A DNA stretch of 64,000 nt from Paraphysomonas bandaiensis (taxonomy: Eukaryota; Chrysophyceae). Under the pieces are notes generated by a model. It had not been told where the DNA came from and ran no database searches. It saw nothing but the letters and a program-made list of their open reading frames with translations. The translations under genes and the position numbers were made by a program. The stretch spans positions 1-64,000 of the forward strand of contig CBFFRP010000201.1 in NCBI GenBank assembly GCA_965644295.1, in the 5' to 3' direction. This document shows, in pieces, positions 18,154 through 30,300 of this stretch; positions within the stretch are counted from its first letter, which is position 1, and each line of letters opens with the position of its first letter.

Positions 18154-19543
18154 CTAGACATATTCTAAGTTGTAAACAATGTTGTACCGCAGTCATGCCG
18201 TCATAGCAGTATAACGAGTAGCATATGATAAGGAGCGGACGGTGTGACTGGAGAATATTATAAATGAGTAGTGTCAATAATAATGAATCGTGTTGTATAT
18301 CAACAAGCAACTGCTGAAAACGTGCTGTATTCTTTCAAAACTAGGTTTACTATTTTATATTTTCTCTCGCTTCGCACTAGTCAGGATGCCAGTATATATT
18401 AAATATTGCTAGTTAGAAAAAACATATACATGCTTTGTTTAGCAGCACTATCTACTCTAGAAAAGCCAGCGTTCATCATCAAGTGATATAATGATATTTA
18501 TTCATTATATGTAGTAGGGGTCAATGTAAAATGTTGCAATATAGAATATGTGGGTTTGATGTTTGAAATTGATATATAGAATATTGCAATATGAATCACT
18601 AAATGTTGTGACATTGCACAAAGAGCGCTCGATTACAGTTGTATGCAGTGATATATATAACACTGATCTATGACGTATGACGGTGTACAGCATGTTAGAT
18701 AGCAGTGCATCAAGCTATTTATATACATGTATGCATGTATACGTACATGAAGCGAACTACATCATGTCTCTATATATGATACACTAGGCAGAATCTTATC
18801 GAGAAACCGAGGCGACATACATACAATGCATGGATATCTATGTACCTCTCCACCATACCTCTCCATATATGGATGCACCTCTACGTGCATATACAGTGTA
18901 TGTGTATCATACATGTATACCGCATACACTTGACACATCTGCTGCTGATATCCCTCATCGCTCTTCGCAGAAACCATAAGAAAGTAGAGCTCTGCATGAA
19001 CACTTGAATAGGAATGAGTGGAATCTTGAATTCCGTATATGGATATATGGATATATGGATATGTGAAGCGTCCAAAAAAGAGGAGTATTTGACATACAGG
19101 TTGGGAAAAAACGCAATACACACAAAAAGCCACTCTTTTCGATCAAAAAATGTGCTTATTTACTTATTTGGCGTATATAAACCCATATAAAATGAACCCC
19201 TAACTGTATTCTGCCTCTGTGTACGTGAACTGAGCAAGTACATAGACACATCTATATGTACAGCAGTACACTATACCAGTACACCTGCATAGACATGGTA
19301 CGGAGGTCCACCAGATTCCATTCCTGATTGGCTGACAGTATGCTCCCTATATATACCATACGTATGTATATGTACAATACACTCCCCTCTCCCTCTATAT
19401 ATACATGTACATGTACAGCTATATATATGGCTCATCATGCACCCATACCATAACATACACCTATATATACACATATCTCAATCACCAGTGCTGTACACCT
19501 TAACACTACACCACTTCCCCTCCATCTCTACCTCACTATAATC
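18154..19543. other. Intergenic, AT-rich, then promoter-type microsatellite sequence
   Basis: The left half is AT-rich with no coding signal. From about 18720 the sequence has tandem GGATATAT and TATATGTACATG words. TGTACAGCAGTACA, a perfect copy of the shared upstream word, is at 19257-19270. A CT-rich leader precedes the IMP4 ATG. Small frames here are low-complexity and not credible genes. Confidence 0.6.
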
Positions 19544-20620
19544 ATGGCATTACGCAGAGAGGTCAGACTGCGCAAAGAGTTTCTATTAAGAAAGGAACAC
19601 GAGTCTCATACCACTCAAACACTACAAAAGAAACGACAATTACAGGAAGCTATTAATGAAGGTCGCATAACTAACGTGTTTTTCATAGTTAAGGTGATGA
19701 GTGGTGTGATTAGGTAAGCCCATCCCTACTGAGATAAGGAGTCAAGCACGGAAGTTAGAGGTACAGTCGTATACATGCAGTCATTCGATAACATGATGTG
19801 ATATATTATGTATTATGTAGCATGATATGGCCCTTGATGTATGCCCGATTGATGAAGACAGAAATATTGATGATGAATATGCGAATGCTGCCCAAAGAGA
19901 ACCGAAGGTCTGCGTATCAACCTCACGAGATCCAAGCAGTCGTTTGAAGCAATTCGCAAAGTAGTACATACATTTTCTCTCGCTTGTGATTATCTCATAG
20001 TTTGAATACAGAGAAGTCAAAGTTTGTATTCCTAACTCCCAAGCGGTTAACCGAGGCAATCACAGATTGGATGAGCTCGTAGATGCTGCTAAAAAGGCCG
20101 ATTTCACCGATATTGTACTGTTGAATGAAACCAGGGGACAGCCTGATGGCATGATCATATCGCATCTACCATTTGGCCCAACTGCCTATTTCACTTTATC
20201 TAATTGCGTTCTTAGACACGATATTCCAGAATGTACTCCAGCATCTCAGGCTTATCCCAATATCATTGTTGACAACATGAGTACTAAAATGGGTGCTAGA
20301 ATTGGTCGAATATTACAGGCTTTATATCCTGCAGCGAAATTGGACTGCAAGAGAGTAATTACTTATGCCAATAGAAATGACTTTATCTCTTTCCGCCACC
20401 ACATGTATGTTAAAGATCGCGGTAATATACAACTGAAGGAAGCAGGTCCACGTTTCGAAATGCAGCCGTATGAAGTATGTAAAACATATGTGGTCGTACT
20501 ATGCTGACTTTAGTTGTTGTTTGTTAGGTTAAGCTTGGTACATTAGATCAAGAGCATGCGGAATCTGAGTGGGTACTAAGACCGTATATGAATACTTCTC
20601 GTAAAAAGCAAACCCTGTAG
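19544..20620 (+). CDS. IMP4: U3 snoRNP protein IMP4 (Brix domain)
   Basis: IMP4 binds U3 snoRNA in the small-subunit processome and helps 18S rRNA maturation in the nucleolus. Five exons are inferred: 19544 to about 19675, about 19719 to the donor near 19766, 19821-19960, 20000-20474 and 20528-20620. The family's fixed blocks appear in order: MALRREVRLRKEFLLRK, PIPTEIR, STSRDPSSRLKQFA, VNRGNH, HLPFGPTAYFTL, RHDIPE, RVITYANRNDFISFRHH, GPRFEMQPYEVKLGTL and ending RPYMNTSRKK. Intron 1 has an awkward acceptor (GGTAAG), so its limits are the least sure; the others are clear. Length is slightly under 300 residues, as in other eukaryotes. Confidence 0.95.
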
Positions 20621-21286
20621 CAGCCTAGCTTTTTATTGGATAATAATTAGATTCAGTGCAGTGTATGTGCTTCTACGTTTCGGCTTATTAATTGCTACGA
20701 AGTTTTTGCCCTTTCCCAGTTCTACGAATTTGCACTCCACTACTGTGGATTTTCACTTCAATACTGTGGTAAGAGTATAGCTATACCACAAGCTATAAGA
20801 TAATAGACCGAGAATTGAATATCGCCAAGTAAAACAAAGTTATTGAATAGAGGGAAAAGCGATATGCAGCTTAATTAGTTATTTGGAAACTTATTTTCAA
20901 TTAATGTAATAGGCTAATATATGTATTAAGCTTTACTGGTTTGTTCGCTAAATGCTGTGTATAGTGTGTAAAACAGAGAGGGAGATAAAAATATTTGCAT
21001 TGCAACGTTTGTGGGATGCTCAAATAATAATAAATAAGCTTCTACACTTGGTTGTTTCAGCGAAGTGTCAATGAACAAGAGAGTGCAGATACAAGTAGTA
21101 GGTTGTATAGATTGCTAATCCAGTGAGCCAAACGTCTAAAAACGAAATTCATATTATTGAATACATACTTAAGGTTTGCTTTTGCACTACAAAAATACCG
21201 GTGTCCGCTACATGTTCACTAAATATCAACGCAATTTATTATGGAGATTACATGCACCACAATACCGATAGTTCATTACCGATATC
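20621..21286. other. Tail-to-tail spacer
   Basis: This lies between the 3' ends of IMP4 (+) and EFHB (-). AT-rich, no coding signal or repeat recognised; it should hold both polyadenylation regions. Confidence 0.6.
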
Positions 21287-22717
21287 TCATTTTCGGCTTG
21301 AGAATCCATTAGCTCGCAACCACTCATCTCCACTTCCTGTCTCATCGGCATACAGGTAATCATTCATCACAACTCTATACTGATGCACAGAACATCCCCC
21401 CTGGCCTTGACTGGCAATATCATAAATAAAGGCCGCAATATCTGACGGAAGACTGTATCCAATTGCTTTGAAAGTATTTATAATTTTCTCCAGCGCCATA
21501 GGAGTGTGAAAGACGCTGGGATCAATGGACAAATTGGAGAAATCTTCAGGTGAAATTAGCTCTCGCGCAGATACATCGTCTCCGTAATTCATTGGATCGG
21601 CCATCGACCTTTTGTTGATGGGTATTCGCGGTAAATCACTCCGAATACTTGGAACCCCAAATGCGCGAGTCTGGGGACAATACGGTTATGCATAAAATTG
21701 TTAAGCGAGTTCACATACCTCAGTTGTAATGTTGCGAAATCCCGGTGTTATTGACCTGCCCAGATCTCCAACCGTGACGCCATCATCTCTATCACATCCA
21801 TACTCCCCAGTAATTGTTTCAGCAGCACCCCATAAATTAACTTCGTTTGCAGAAACCGACGGCTTTCCAAACACTGTGCCTTCAGGGATCTTGTCAGCAC
21901 CAATTCCAAGATTTCTGGGTCTTCCAAGAACATCACCAAGGTCTTTGAAGTTTTCGACATTTCTTGTCGTTACTAGGGGACCTTGGTCGGCATCAGCGGT
22001 TGAAAGAACATCGGCTATATTCTTTGAAACTCCATTGAACGCAACATCCTTGCTCTTTGCACCAAAGGTTGCCTGAGTCGGGTCAAATTTCCAATCATAG
22101 TTTCTCTTCTTTTGCTCTCCAACACCATACAAGCCATGACTCTTTTTATAAATTTCATCCGCATATTCTTGAGATTCACAAAGACGGGGGAAAATTAAAT
22201 TTTTAGCTGCTTCATCCTTTGTAGTTGGGACCTGACCAAAGGGTTGCCCTGATACATATATTAGACGCTGCGGTGGGTAGGTCATTTACATACCATCAAT
22301 ATATTTCTGTGGAAGCTGATGATTTCTACAATAAGTTTTCCCAAGAGGCTCTCTCGTCGTCGTGTGATAAACTTTTTCCGCTTTTATGAAATTTAGTTTA
22401 CCCACTACGCCGGACTGAGATTTTTGAGAGAGCAGCTCAGCTGTAGTAGCTTCAGATGTCTTGGAAGTAACGCCAAATGTTCTCTGATCCAGTTTTAGAG
22501 TCTGGATATCTGCAATCGTCTTCGGATTCTGATATCTCTTTCCTGGCTCTAAATTAGCAGATCGTCGAAATTTTTTAACATCTTCAGGAGTTGCTGGCCG
22601 CTCTTGAAATAACATACACTCCTGTGCACTTCCACGAGCTTCATGCTTTGCAGTCAAACCTGCAGGTGGCATTAATTTCGCCTCCATTTCCCTTTTTGTC
22701 TTGTACATTGTGGTCAT
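21287..22717 (-). CDS. EFHB: EFHB / CFAP21, axonemal microtubule inner protein
   Basis: EFHB lies inside the doublet microtubules of motile cilia; its presence indicates a flagellated organism. Exons (descending) are 22717-22294, 22248-21719 and 21670-21287, giving 445 residues. The first intron is 45 nt (GTATGT...TATCAG). A nearer CAG would put exon 2 out of frame, which is why the pieces look like two frames with a stop between. Family landmarks are the N-terminal AGLTAKHEARGS region, REPLGKTYCRNHQLP, the repeated 'FG-K' type motifs (TKDEAAKNLIFP, FGAKSKD, VFGKPS), RAFGVPSIRSDLP and MNYGDDVSARELISP near the end. Canonical Ca-binding EF-hand loops are not obvious in this copy. A third intron is 48 nt. 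Confidence 0.88.
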
Positions 22718-23592
22718 TGTCCGCTTGATTTATTATATGATATATGTCTAACAGACTGGCAGACAAATAGAGTGATATACAATTGCCGTACAGGTTATGA
22801 TAAGGAAAAGACGTAAGAGAATAACAGATATGTTATTCCTCTGGTATTCCTTCGACTATAAAGTGTTACTTGATGCCTATAACTTTATTAGTTCGTGCAG
22901 TTAGTAAGTGTCTCAACAGATATGTGCATGTATATATATGTGTGTGTGTGTGTATGTGTATATGAGCGTTTGAACGCGCAGTTATTGTCAGTTACTCTCT
23001 CGACTATATCATAATACATTGGAATACAGTGAGAATACGGTGTCAGAGAGATGCGGTTGTGGTGATCTGGAGATCGGGCTGTATTCTTGTATTCTGCGGT
23101 ATTCCTGCCCCCAACAGATTCGTTCATATGAGTGTGGAGATTCCTCTTCATCCTCACCAGCAGCAGATGGTGATGGAAGGGTTACATATCATCGAGAAGG
23201 TCAAGAGAGTGGCGTCGACTGCTGTAGTGTGTGTATGTATTGTGTATGGTGTAGACAGGTGTACAAAGCAACTTCTACTGGTATTGGATGATGCATATGA
23301 AAGATAACATACACATGCAGTGAAGTCGAAGTCGAAGTCATCTATCTCATACTATCCAATCATATCATGCATACAATCCCCCTGTAAGAGGATCTATAGT
23401 TAGATTACTGTAAACTACCATACAATACACTATAGAGACATGGTTCATATGTATAAACTATAGGCTCCAGCTCTCATATAGAACCTTATCGTATACTCGA
23501 TATATAATTACTGCATTGTGTATACTGTAGTGATTAGATCCATCATACTATAGTCTCATAGCTATGAACCCCTCTATTACACACTGCATAGC
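22718..23592. other. Divergent promoter region
   Basis: This lies between EFHB (-) and ITPK1 (+). It contains a (TG)n run near 22935-22955 and TATA/ACTA-rich sequence. A short GC-richer stretch at 23040-23290 is open in two forward frames but encodes no recognisable protein. No RNA gene recognised. Confidence 0.5.
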
Positions 23593-25252
23593 ATGTATAT
23601 AAATCAAATGGAAGATCGTATGAATACTAATCATCAGACTGTGTGTCGTGTGGGATATGCTCTTAATGCGAAGAAGCTTCGTAAAGGTGGAGGTGATCGT
23701 AAGCTAGGTGAGAATAAGAGGGGGGTATGGAGAGGAGGGGGGCTGGCAGATATACTAACAGATGATGTGGATGGGGGGGTGTCGTTTGAACCAATTGATT
23801 TTGATAAACCTGATTACGAGCAGGTGTGATATGTGTATATGTGTGTATATATAATCTAATCATGTTATACAGCCGGTATACAATGTAATTATACACAAAA
23901 TAACTGAAGATATTCGAAGCGATGATGAGGACTCAAAGGCGAAAGTGAAATTATTGCAAAGCTACTTAGCAAGAAATCCAAAAACAGTTATTGTTGACCC
24001 TCTTTCTTGTGTAGAAAACGTTATCACTCGGTCACGTGTATGTCGTGTGCTGGAAAAAATTATTAATTCTACAACAAGCGCCCGTGGATTCTGTCCGTTT
24101 ACACAGCCGAAATATTTAATAGTGGACGATGTGAATTCACTGGTGAGCAAGGTGAAAGCATCGTCACTACAATTTCCATTAATATGCAAACCCATCGAAG
24201 CATGTGGAACGCCGAACTCTCATTCAATGGTGAGTTGTATTTTGAATTTAGCTCATCTGTAATATTTCCACCTGGCCAGGTTATTGCGGTATCACCAGAT
24301 GGCCTCGAACTTGTCAACAGTCCATGTGTCATTCAGGAATACCGGGACCACTCAGCCTCATTTTTTAAAGTGTATGTAATTGACGAAGAGGTAATGGTGT
24401 ACCAACGCCCTTCCTTACCGGATTTGGAGCAGTTGCGAGCTGGGGGAAGTCATAGTCGCAATCGTAGCGGTTGTGATCTACACTTACGAAGTATTGCTTT
24501 CGACAGTCGATATGCGTATCCTACGATTGAAGATTTTATTGATTCTACATACACTGGAGCAACTTGCTCTTCCAATGTGTCAGTCTCTCCCATTCCATCA
24601 GAAGACGAGTCGATTCCCGGATGTGGCTCTCCATCTGAAGATCCAGTTTTGGTCTCGTCTTCTTCTGGTCTTGCTGAATTTCCCACATTCAGTGATGTGC
24701 TATCACATGATCATACCAAACACAAATCAAACAATATTTTGACGGACAATTTTGTAACCAAATTACAGACTCCCAATTCCCCTAATACACTGTGGTGTGA
24801 ATCACCCCAATTACCACAGTGCGAAGTGGGACACCTGCCACGTTTAGATGACGACCTGGTATCGACTCTGAAATCATATAACAGATTCAGAAAGCCCAGT
24901 GCAGCGGATCTTGAGAGCGCTGATTTAGGGGGACGTTTCAATGTTGAGAAATTTCCTCACAAAGGTACTCAATACTGGTATGCATGTTACTTTCCTAATG
25001 TACATATGTCGAGCAGAAAGATTCGAAAGAATTGCAGAAGATTTGCGAGAAGGTTTCGGATTAACCCTCTTTGGATTCGACGTAATATTACCGAAAACTT
25101 ATCATCGCAGCTCAGATGATGCCCTTGACTTCGTTGTAATAGATGTAAATTTCTTTCCCAGTTACAAGGAAGTGGAAGACTTTCCCTCCCGGTTGAGGCA
25201 ATTTTTGAGAAGACGCGCGGGCCTACAACCGTATATAGATGATGAACACTGA
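23593..25252 (+). CDS. ITPK1: Inositol-tetrakisphosphate 1-kinase / Ins(1,3,4)P3 5/6-kinase
   Basis: An ATP-grasp kinase that phosphorylates inositol polyphosphates on the way to InsP5/InsP6. Four exons, 23593-23823, 23873-24229, 24280-24964 and 25017-25252, join in phase to 502 residues and end in TGA. Landmarks are VGYALNAKKL near the start, VIIHKITEDI, VDPLSCVENVITRSRVC, FPLICKPIEACGTPNSHSM, VIQEYRDHSASFFKVYV, VYQRPSLP, and after intron 3 FGLTLFGFDVI and VVIDVNFFPSYK (the metal-binding D-x-N of the family). The last intron is GTACTC...GAGCAG, 52 nt. An insertion of about 150 Ser/Pro/Asp-rich residues separates VYQRPSLP from the C-terminal lobe; in the human enzyme this linker is much shorter. 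Two ATGs follow closely, so the start could be slightly later. Confidence 0.92.
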
Positions 25253-26166
25253 TCTAATATCTAACTTATTAATAAGAATAGTGCTGTTTTATTAAAGTAT
25301 ATGTCTGCCAACAGTCAACTACTTCGTATGACTTGAGTACGCTGTCGTGTATTACTGGATAAGAATACAGTTAAATATACTAAGGACAAGATAAATAGCA
25401 AAGTAACGAAATAGCATGTTATAAGATATCAGAATAACAAAAAGGAAAATGATAGCTACATGGCTGCGTGGCGTGGGAGTTCATCCCTCACTCGGTCAGT
25501 TGTTAAGTTGAGGTCTCCTTCCAAAACTGATATTTGGATGATAGAAAGTAATCAATAACCAACTACCAACTGAACTTGTAAACTTACACAATAATCCATT
25601 AAACTCACAACTAATATCAATCCGTATTATTAGATCATAGATAGACACGAACTTATACCGTCAACATATTTAAATTTGTCTTAACTACCTCAATACTCAC
25701 AATTACGCCCGAACACCTGACCCGGTAGCCGGTAGGGGGAATGAAACCCCACTCTGACATCTATTATTTCGTATAGTTTTACAAGCAATTATTTTAGTAG
25801 TTTTCTAGAGTATTAGAAATCATTGAAAGTCACGATGATTTCATTGGCTACTACGTAAAGTCAGAGTGCTACCACGTAAAGTCATAAAGTCATGCATGAT
25901 TAATGCCATGTGAACAGTCTTCTGATGACATTCGATTAACTAGCACATTAAAAATGCGTAATCTATTTATTCGCGACATAGTCTTCTACCAGCTATATAT
26001 AGATACATTGTTCGAGTACAATTTATTGTCGAGTGAAGCTCTATTCTTATTTCACAATATGATATTTCACAATACTGTTTACTTGTTACCTATGACTATC
26101 CACGTAATTTTCAGCATACACATGGCAAGCAACAATAAAAACCAATAAAAAACTAGACACTATGAA
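25253..26166. other. Tail-to-tail spacer with a small GC-rich island
   Basis: This lies between ITPK1 (+) and LSM1 (-). It is mostly AT-rich. A GC-rich patch at about 25705-25760 (CCCGGTAGCCGGTAGGGGGA) stands out but matches no RNA family I know. No credible gene. Confidence 0.5.
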
Positions 26167-26618
26167 TTACTCGAAATCCCATTCTAACTTATCATCACCC
26201 TCAGAATACTCAGCTAGGTCTTCCGGTTGTATTTTTTCCAACTTCATATCATTCGCCTCTCGCACTGAGTCCAAATCCCCCACAAGCACAATATTATCCC
26301 CACGAACAATGTATACACCAAGTGGAATATCGCAATATTTACCTACAAAGACATTAGAGTAATACCATATGACAAAGTATCGTACCAGGTAATAAAATTC
26401 GCTCCGAGGTATCCTCCAAAACTAAATTCAAGAACTGATCAAAGCTTCGAAGCGTTCCAACTGAAATAACAGCAGCGGTTACATGTGTCTGTGTATGTTA
26501 AGGTATGGACTGCACCTATATGACGACCATCACGAAGAATAATAAGCACACGTTGATCTAGTTGGTCAAGTAGAGAGGCTGCACCCGGCAGGTAGATATC
26601 ACTAGACAGCTCACTCAT
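26167..26618 (-). CDS. LSM1: LSM1, Sm-like protein of the mRNA-decay ring
   Basis: LSM1 defines the cytoplasmic LSM1-7 ring that binds oligoadenylated mRNA 3' ends and promotes decapping. Exons (descending) 26618-26516, 26460-26386 and 26342-26167 join to 117 residues. The Sm fold is complete: YLPGAASLLDQLDQRVLIIL then RDGRHIVGTLRSFDQFLNLV (Sm1) and GVYIVRGDNIVLVGDLD (Sm2). The LSM1-specific RGDN block and the acidic tail match family members. Introns are 55 and 43 nt. It is divergent from the HU/EF-hand gene. Confidence 0.95.
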
Positions 26619-27349
26619 TAATATTATAGGATGATATAACTAACTGTGGAGTGAGAGGAAGAGGATGTCAGATAGATTGGTGTTGAGTGATGATCGATCC
26701 TTGCTGTATATATATCACCTTGAGATATGCTGATATATACATATATATATATATATATGGCCTTGTGGAGTATAGTGCAGTATGAGAGGGAATAGCTACA
26801 TACACATACACATATATACCTATACACTCCTATGCCCACTGCTGTACCTATATACTCCTATGTACATATGTACATACTCCTACTGTATATATGTACATAC
26901 TCCTACTGTACATAAGTACATATGTACATCTCCTGCACTCCGTACTGTACGAGTACTATGACTACAAGCCTGTATGAAAATAAATTTATTTCAAATTCGT
27001 CATACGTTTCATTGTACACTCTGCGATCGTAGTACACACACAACTGCATCCTGCATACTTCGATCACACACCTCAACAGAATAAAATGGTCATCAAAATC
27101 GATGATTTTCAAAGAAACTAACAATATTAGCTACATAAATACCCCCCTTTTCTTCATAAAACCCCCGATTATAGAAATTCCAGTAATATTTTTGAAAAGT
27201 TCAGAATAGTTTCTTCCAATCCTCGTTTTTAAATATGAACTCAGTCACAGATACATACATACATACAGAGTGGGTCAGATCTCTCTATGGGCTGTCGATA
27301 CCATACAAGATCAAGTTTAATATAGAAGTTATTACAGTATTATTGAGTG
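26619..27349. other. Divergent promoter region
   Basis: This lies between LSM1 (-) and the HU/EF-hand gene (+). TATA/ACATAC microsatellite fills 26690-26930, with repeated TACTCCTA..GTACAT words. ACTGCTGTAC (reverse of the shared upstream word) is at 26838-26847. No gene. Confidence 0.6.
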
Positions 27350-30300
27350 ATGGAGATCGACTTATCTACACAACAAATATCAGAATCTGTTCATTACTCG
27401 TTAAGAAACATCGTCTCACTGGTATGTCACTCTATCCCCTTATATACCTCTATATACACTAATATTAACACAGGAGGAGGTTCTTAAACTATGGCATACA
27501 CTTGGATTAGTTGTGAGAGAACAACTTATACAAAAGAAAGGCGTAAGACTTGAAAAACTTGGATATTTTGGTTTTGATGTGATGGGATGTCCGTGTTTTA
27601 ATGTCGCTAATGAGTTTATGAGAACATATAAAGTACGACATGTTCCTACACCAACTAGTGATAATATTCCGATATCAAAATTAAATTTTACTCAATTGAG
27701 TCGAATGTGTGGGGTTGATAGATCACGTGCTGAAAAGATATATGCAAAGTATGTGGAGTTATTTGGTGCTGGTGTCCGAACAGGTCAGAATGCTCTGTTG
27801 TCCATTCATCGAGTGGCTGAAGTATTTGTTAACAACGACTCTGTTAAATGTTCTTTTCTTCCTGAGTTTGTTGATATGATGTCAACTAAGTCGAAGGTGG
27901 CTAATCGAAAAAGACCCAGCTCTGCACCCCGCACACGGGTGAATCCTCGTGATACTATAAACGCCGCATCTTCACCTAGCGTGCCTGTGAGGTCTCACGG
28001 GGCAGTTGTGCGAGGGAAACGCAATGATGTCGTGAAAAAGAATGCGGTCAGAGGTAAGAAGCGGATTGAGGCACCTGGCAACTTCCACGGTCATAACCCC
28101 ATAGTTGGTGATGATGATGATGATAACTTTGAAAACATCAGTAGACCGAATGTTAACAGAGGTAAGAAGGCGGTTGCAGGAGGTGCCAATCAGAGGCATC
28201 GCAACCCTATCCTTGAAGGTGACGACTACGTAAGTATTGCTAGTAGTGACCAGGGTTTTGGATATTCGCCGCGTCCGATGAGTGCAGGAAGCAGGTCTAC
28301 AACGTCAAGGGCCAGCAGCGCCAGTACGCATAGTATAGATACTAATAGTCTGCTGCACTCTCCTAGAGGCAGAATTCCTGATGGAAGGCGTGGTGTGTCG
28401 CGTGGAACGGGTGGGCTCAGGAAGGAGACACTAGCGAGACACAACTCGTCTGCCCCTAGAGGAACAAGGAAAGAAGCAGCGCCCGCTGTCCGTCCGAGTA
28501 CCCCAGCATCGTCAGTTGCGGTTGATGCCAGAGCCCTAGCAGCACGGGCTATGGGACCTGGAGACATTGTGGAGAAGATAAAGCAAAAAATAGTCGCTCG
28601 TGGAGGAGTGAATGGTATAAAAGGCTTCGCTCGTCTTCTAAAAATTATGGACGACAATGGAGACAAACGTTTAACGAAAGATGAACTGATGTACGGTATG
28701 CGTGACTATGGCATAAATTTAACAAAAACTGAAGTAGAACAACTGTTCTTGCTCTTTGACCGAGATCGTAACGGGTTCATTGACATAGATGAATTCCTTA
28801 TTGGAATTCGTGGTGACCTCAATGACCGGAGGAAGAAACTCGTGCGAATGGCTTTCGATATTCTCGATACAGATGGGTCCGGATTAATCACAGTGGATGA
28901 ATTAAGTGCAGTGTACGACGTGTCATGGAATCCTGCTGTACAGGCAGGAAAAATGACGGAGGCGGAAGCCATGAAAGAGTTCATGCGTCAATGGGACAGA
29001 CTTGATGGTGACGGTATGGTGTCTATAGAAGAATTTGAAGACTACTACAAGGGGGTGAGCTCATCGATTGATGATGACGATTATTTTGAATTGATGATAC
29101 GGAATGCGTGGAGAATCCCCGGAGGCAAAGGAATGGCCGCCAACACGGCTAACAAGCGAGTCCTTGTCACGAACAAAGATGGTTCACAGTCTATTGCTAC
29201 AGTCCATAATGAGCTGGGCATGAAACCTGGGGACAGGGATGCCGTTCGGTCACGTTTGGCGCAGCAGGGCATAGACGCGGCAAATGTGGAGCTTCATGGT
29301 GGTATCGATACAACAGAGAAACCCAAGAAGGTAGAGTTATTGCTGTGTTTTGTACATCTGTGTCACGGATTCTATTTATATTCAGAATCGTCGTGGAGAC
29401 GTTCGGAGAGAAGCTTGGTCAGAACCTGGCGGTGGCGATCATTCTGCCCCCCCAGAAAGACATTTTCGTGGTGATCAGCGTAGTAGTGGTCCTGGGAGAA
29501 GCGACCGTCGTGAAGGTGGTAATAGACTCGAGGCAAGTAGTTCTGCCCAGACTGGTACTACTGTGAACATTTCGGAAATTCTGCGCCAATGTCTGTACAA
29601 TCCTCCGTTGTCGTTAGAGCAACTTGCCATGAAGCTCAAGATATCACTGGTGGGTGAGAATCCTCAGATATCGCGGGCTGTATTTTGTCAGAGGTAGTGT
29701 ACCTTATTGGATACTTTTGTATATAATTATATTCAATGCAGAATTAGCCAAATTGCACCTGAAACGGACAAGCGTACATTGGCCCACATTTGGGAATCTG
29801 TTGCTGAGTCTTGTGCTGGTAAAAAGACAGCACCATCTATTGGTATCAATGATCTTCATAAATATTTTTGCAATAAGTATGGCAAGGACAAGTCTAGTAA
29901 ATCACATAGTGTGGTTGACAGAGCAATAGCAAAAATTATTGAGCGATCAGGTGGTGGTTTCAAAGGATTACAAAGGTAAGAAGCAATTTGAAATCATACT
30001 TCCAATACATAATTACAGTCCATCTATAGGACATTATCAATAATGGATGATAATGGCGATAAAAGATTAAATAAAGAGGAATTGAAGTAAGCTTTTGAAT
30101 TATTACAGTCACTGAAATAATTTTGGGATGCAAGGAACGGGTTAAGCGATTACGGAATCAATTTAAATCACAGAGAGATCGATGACATTTTCCTAGTTTT
30201 TGACAGAGACCACAATGGCTTCATCGACGTGGATGAATTCCTTATTGGAATTCGTGGTGACCTCAATGACCGGAGGAAGAAACTCGTGCGAATGGCTTTC

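Noticed and set aside
22249-22293. Stop or frameshift splitting EFHB into two genes
   Set aside because: A 45-nt intron GTATGT...TATCAG removes the stop and joins the two parts in frame with family-consistent sequence.
25460-25500. A tRNA-like T arm (GGGAGTTCATCCCTC)
   Set aside because: The loop lacks the invariant A58, and no acceptor, D or anticodon arms can be formed around it.
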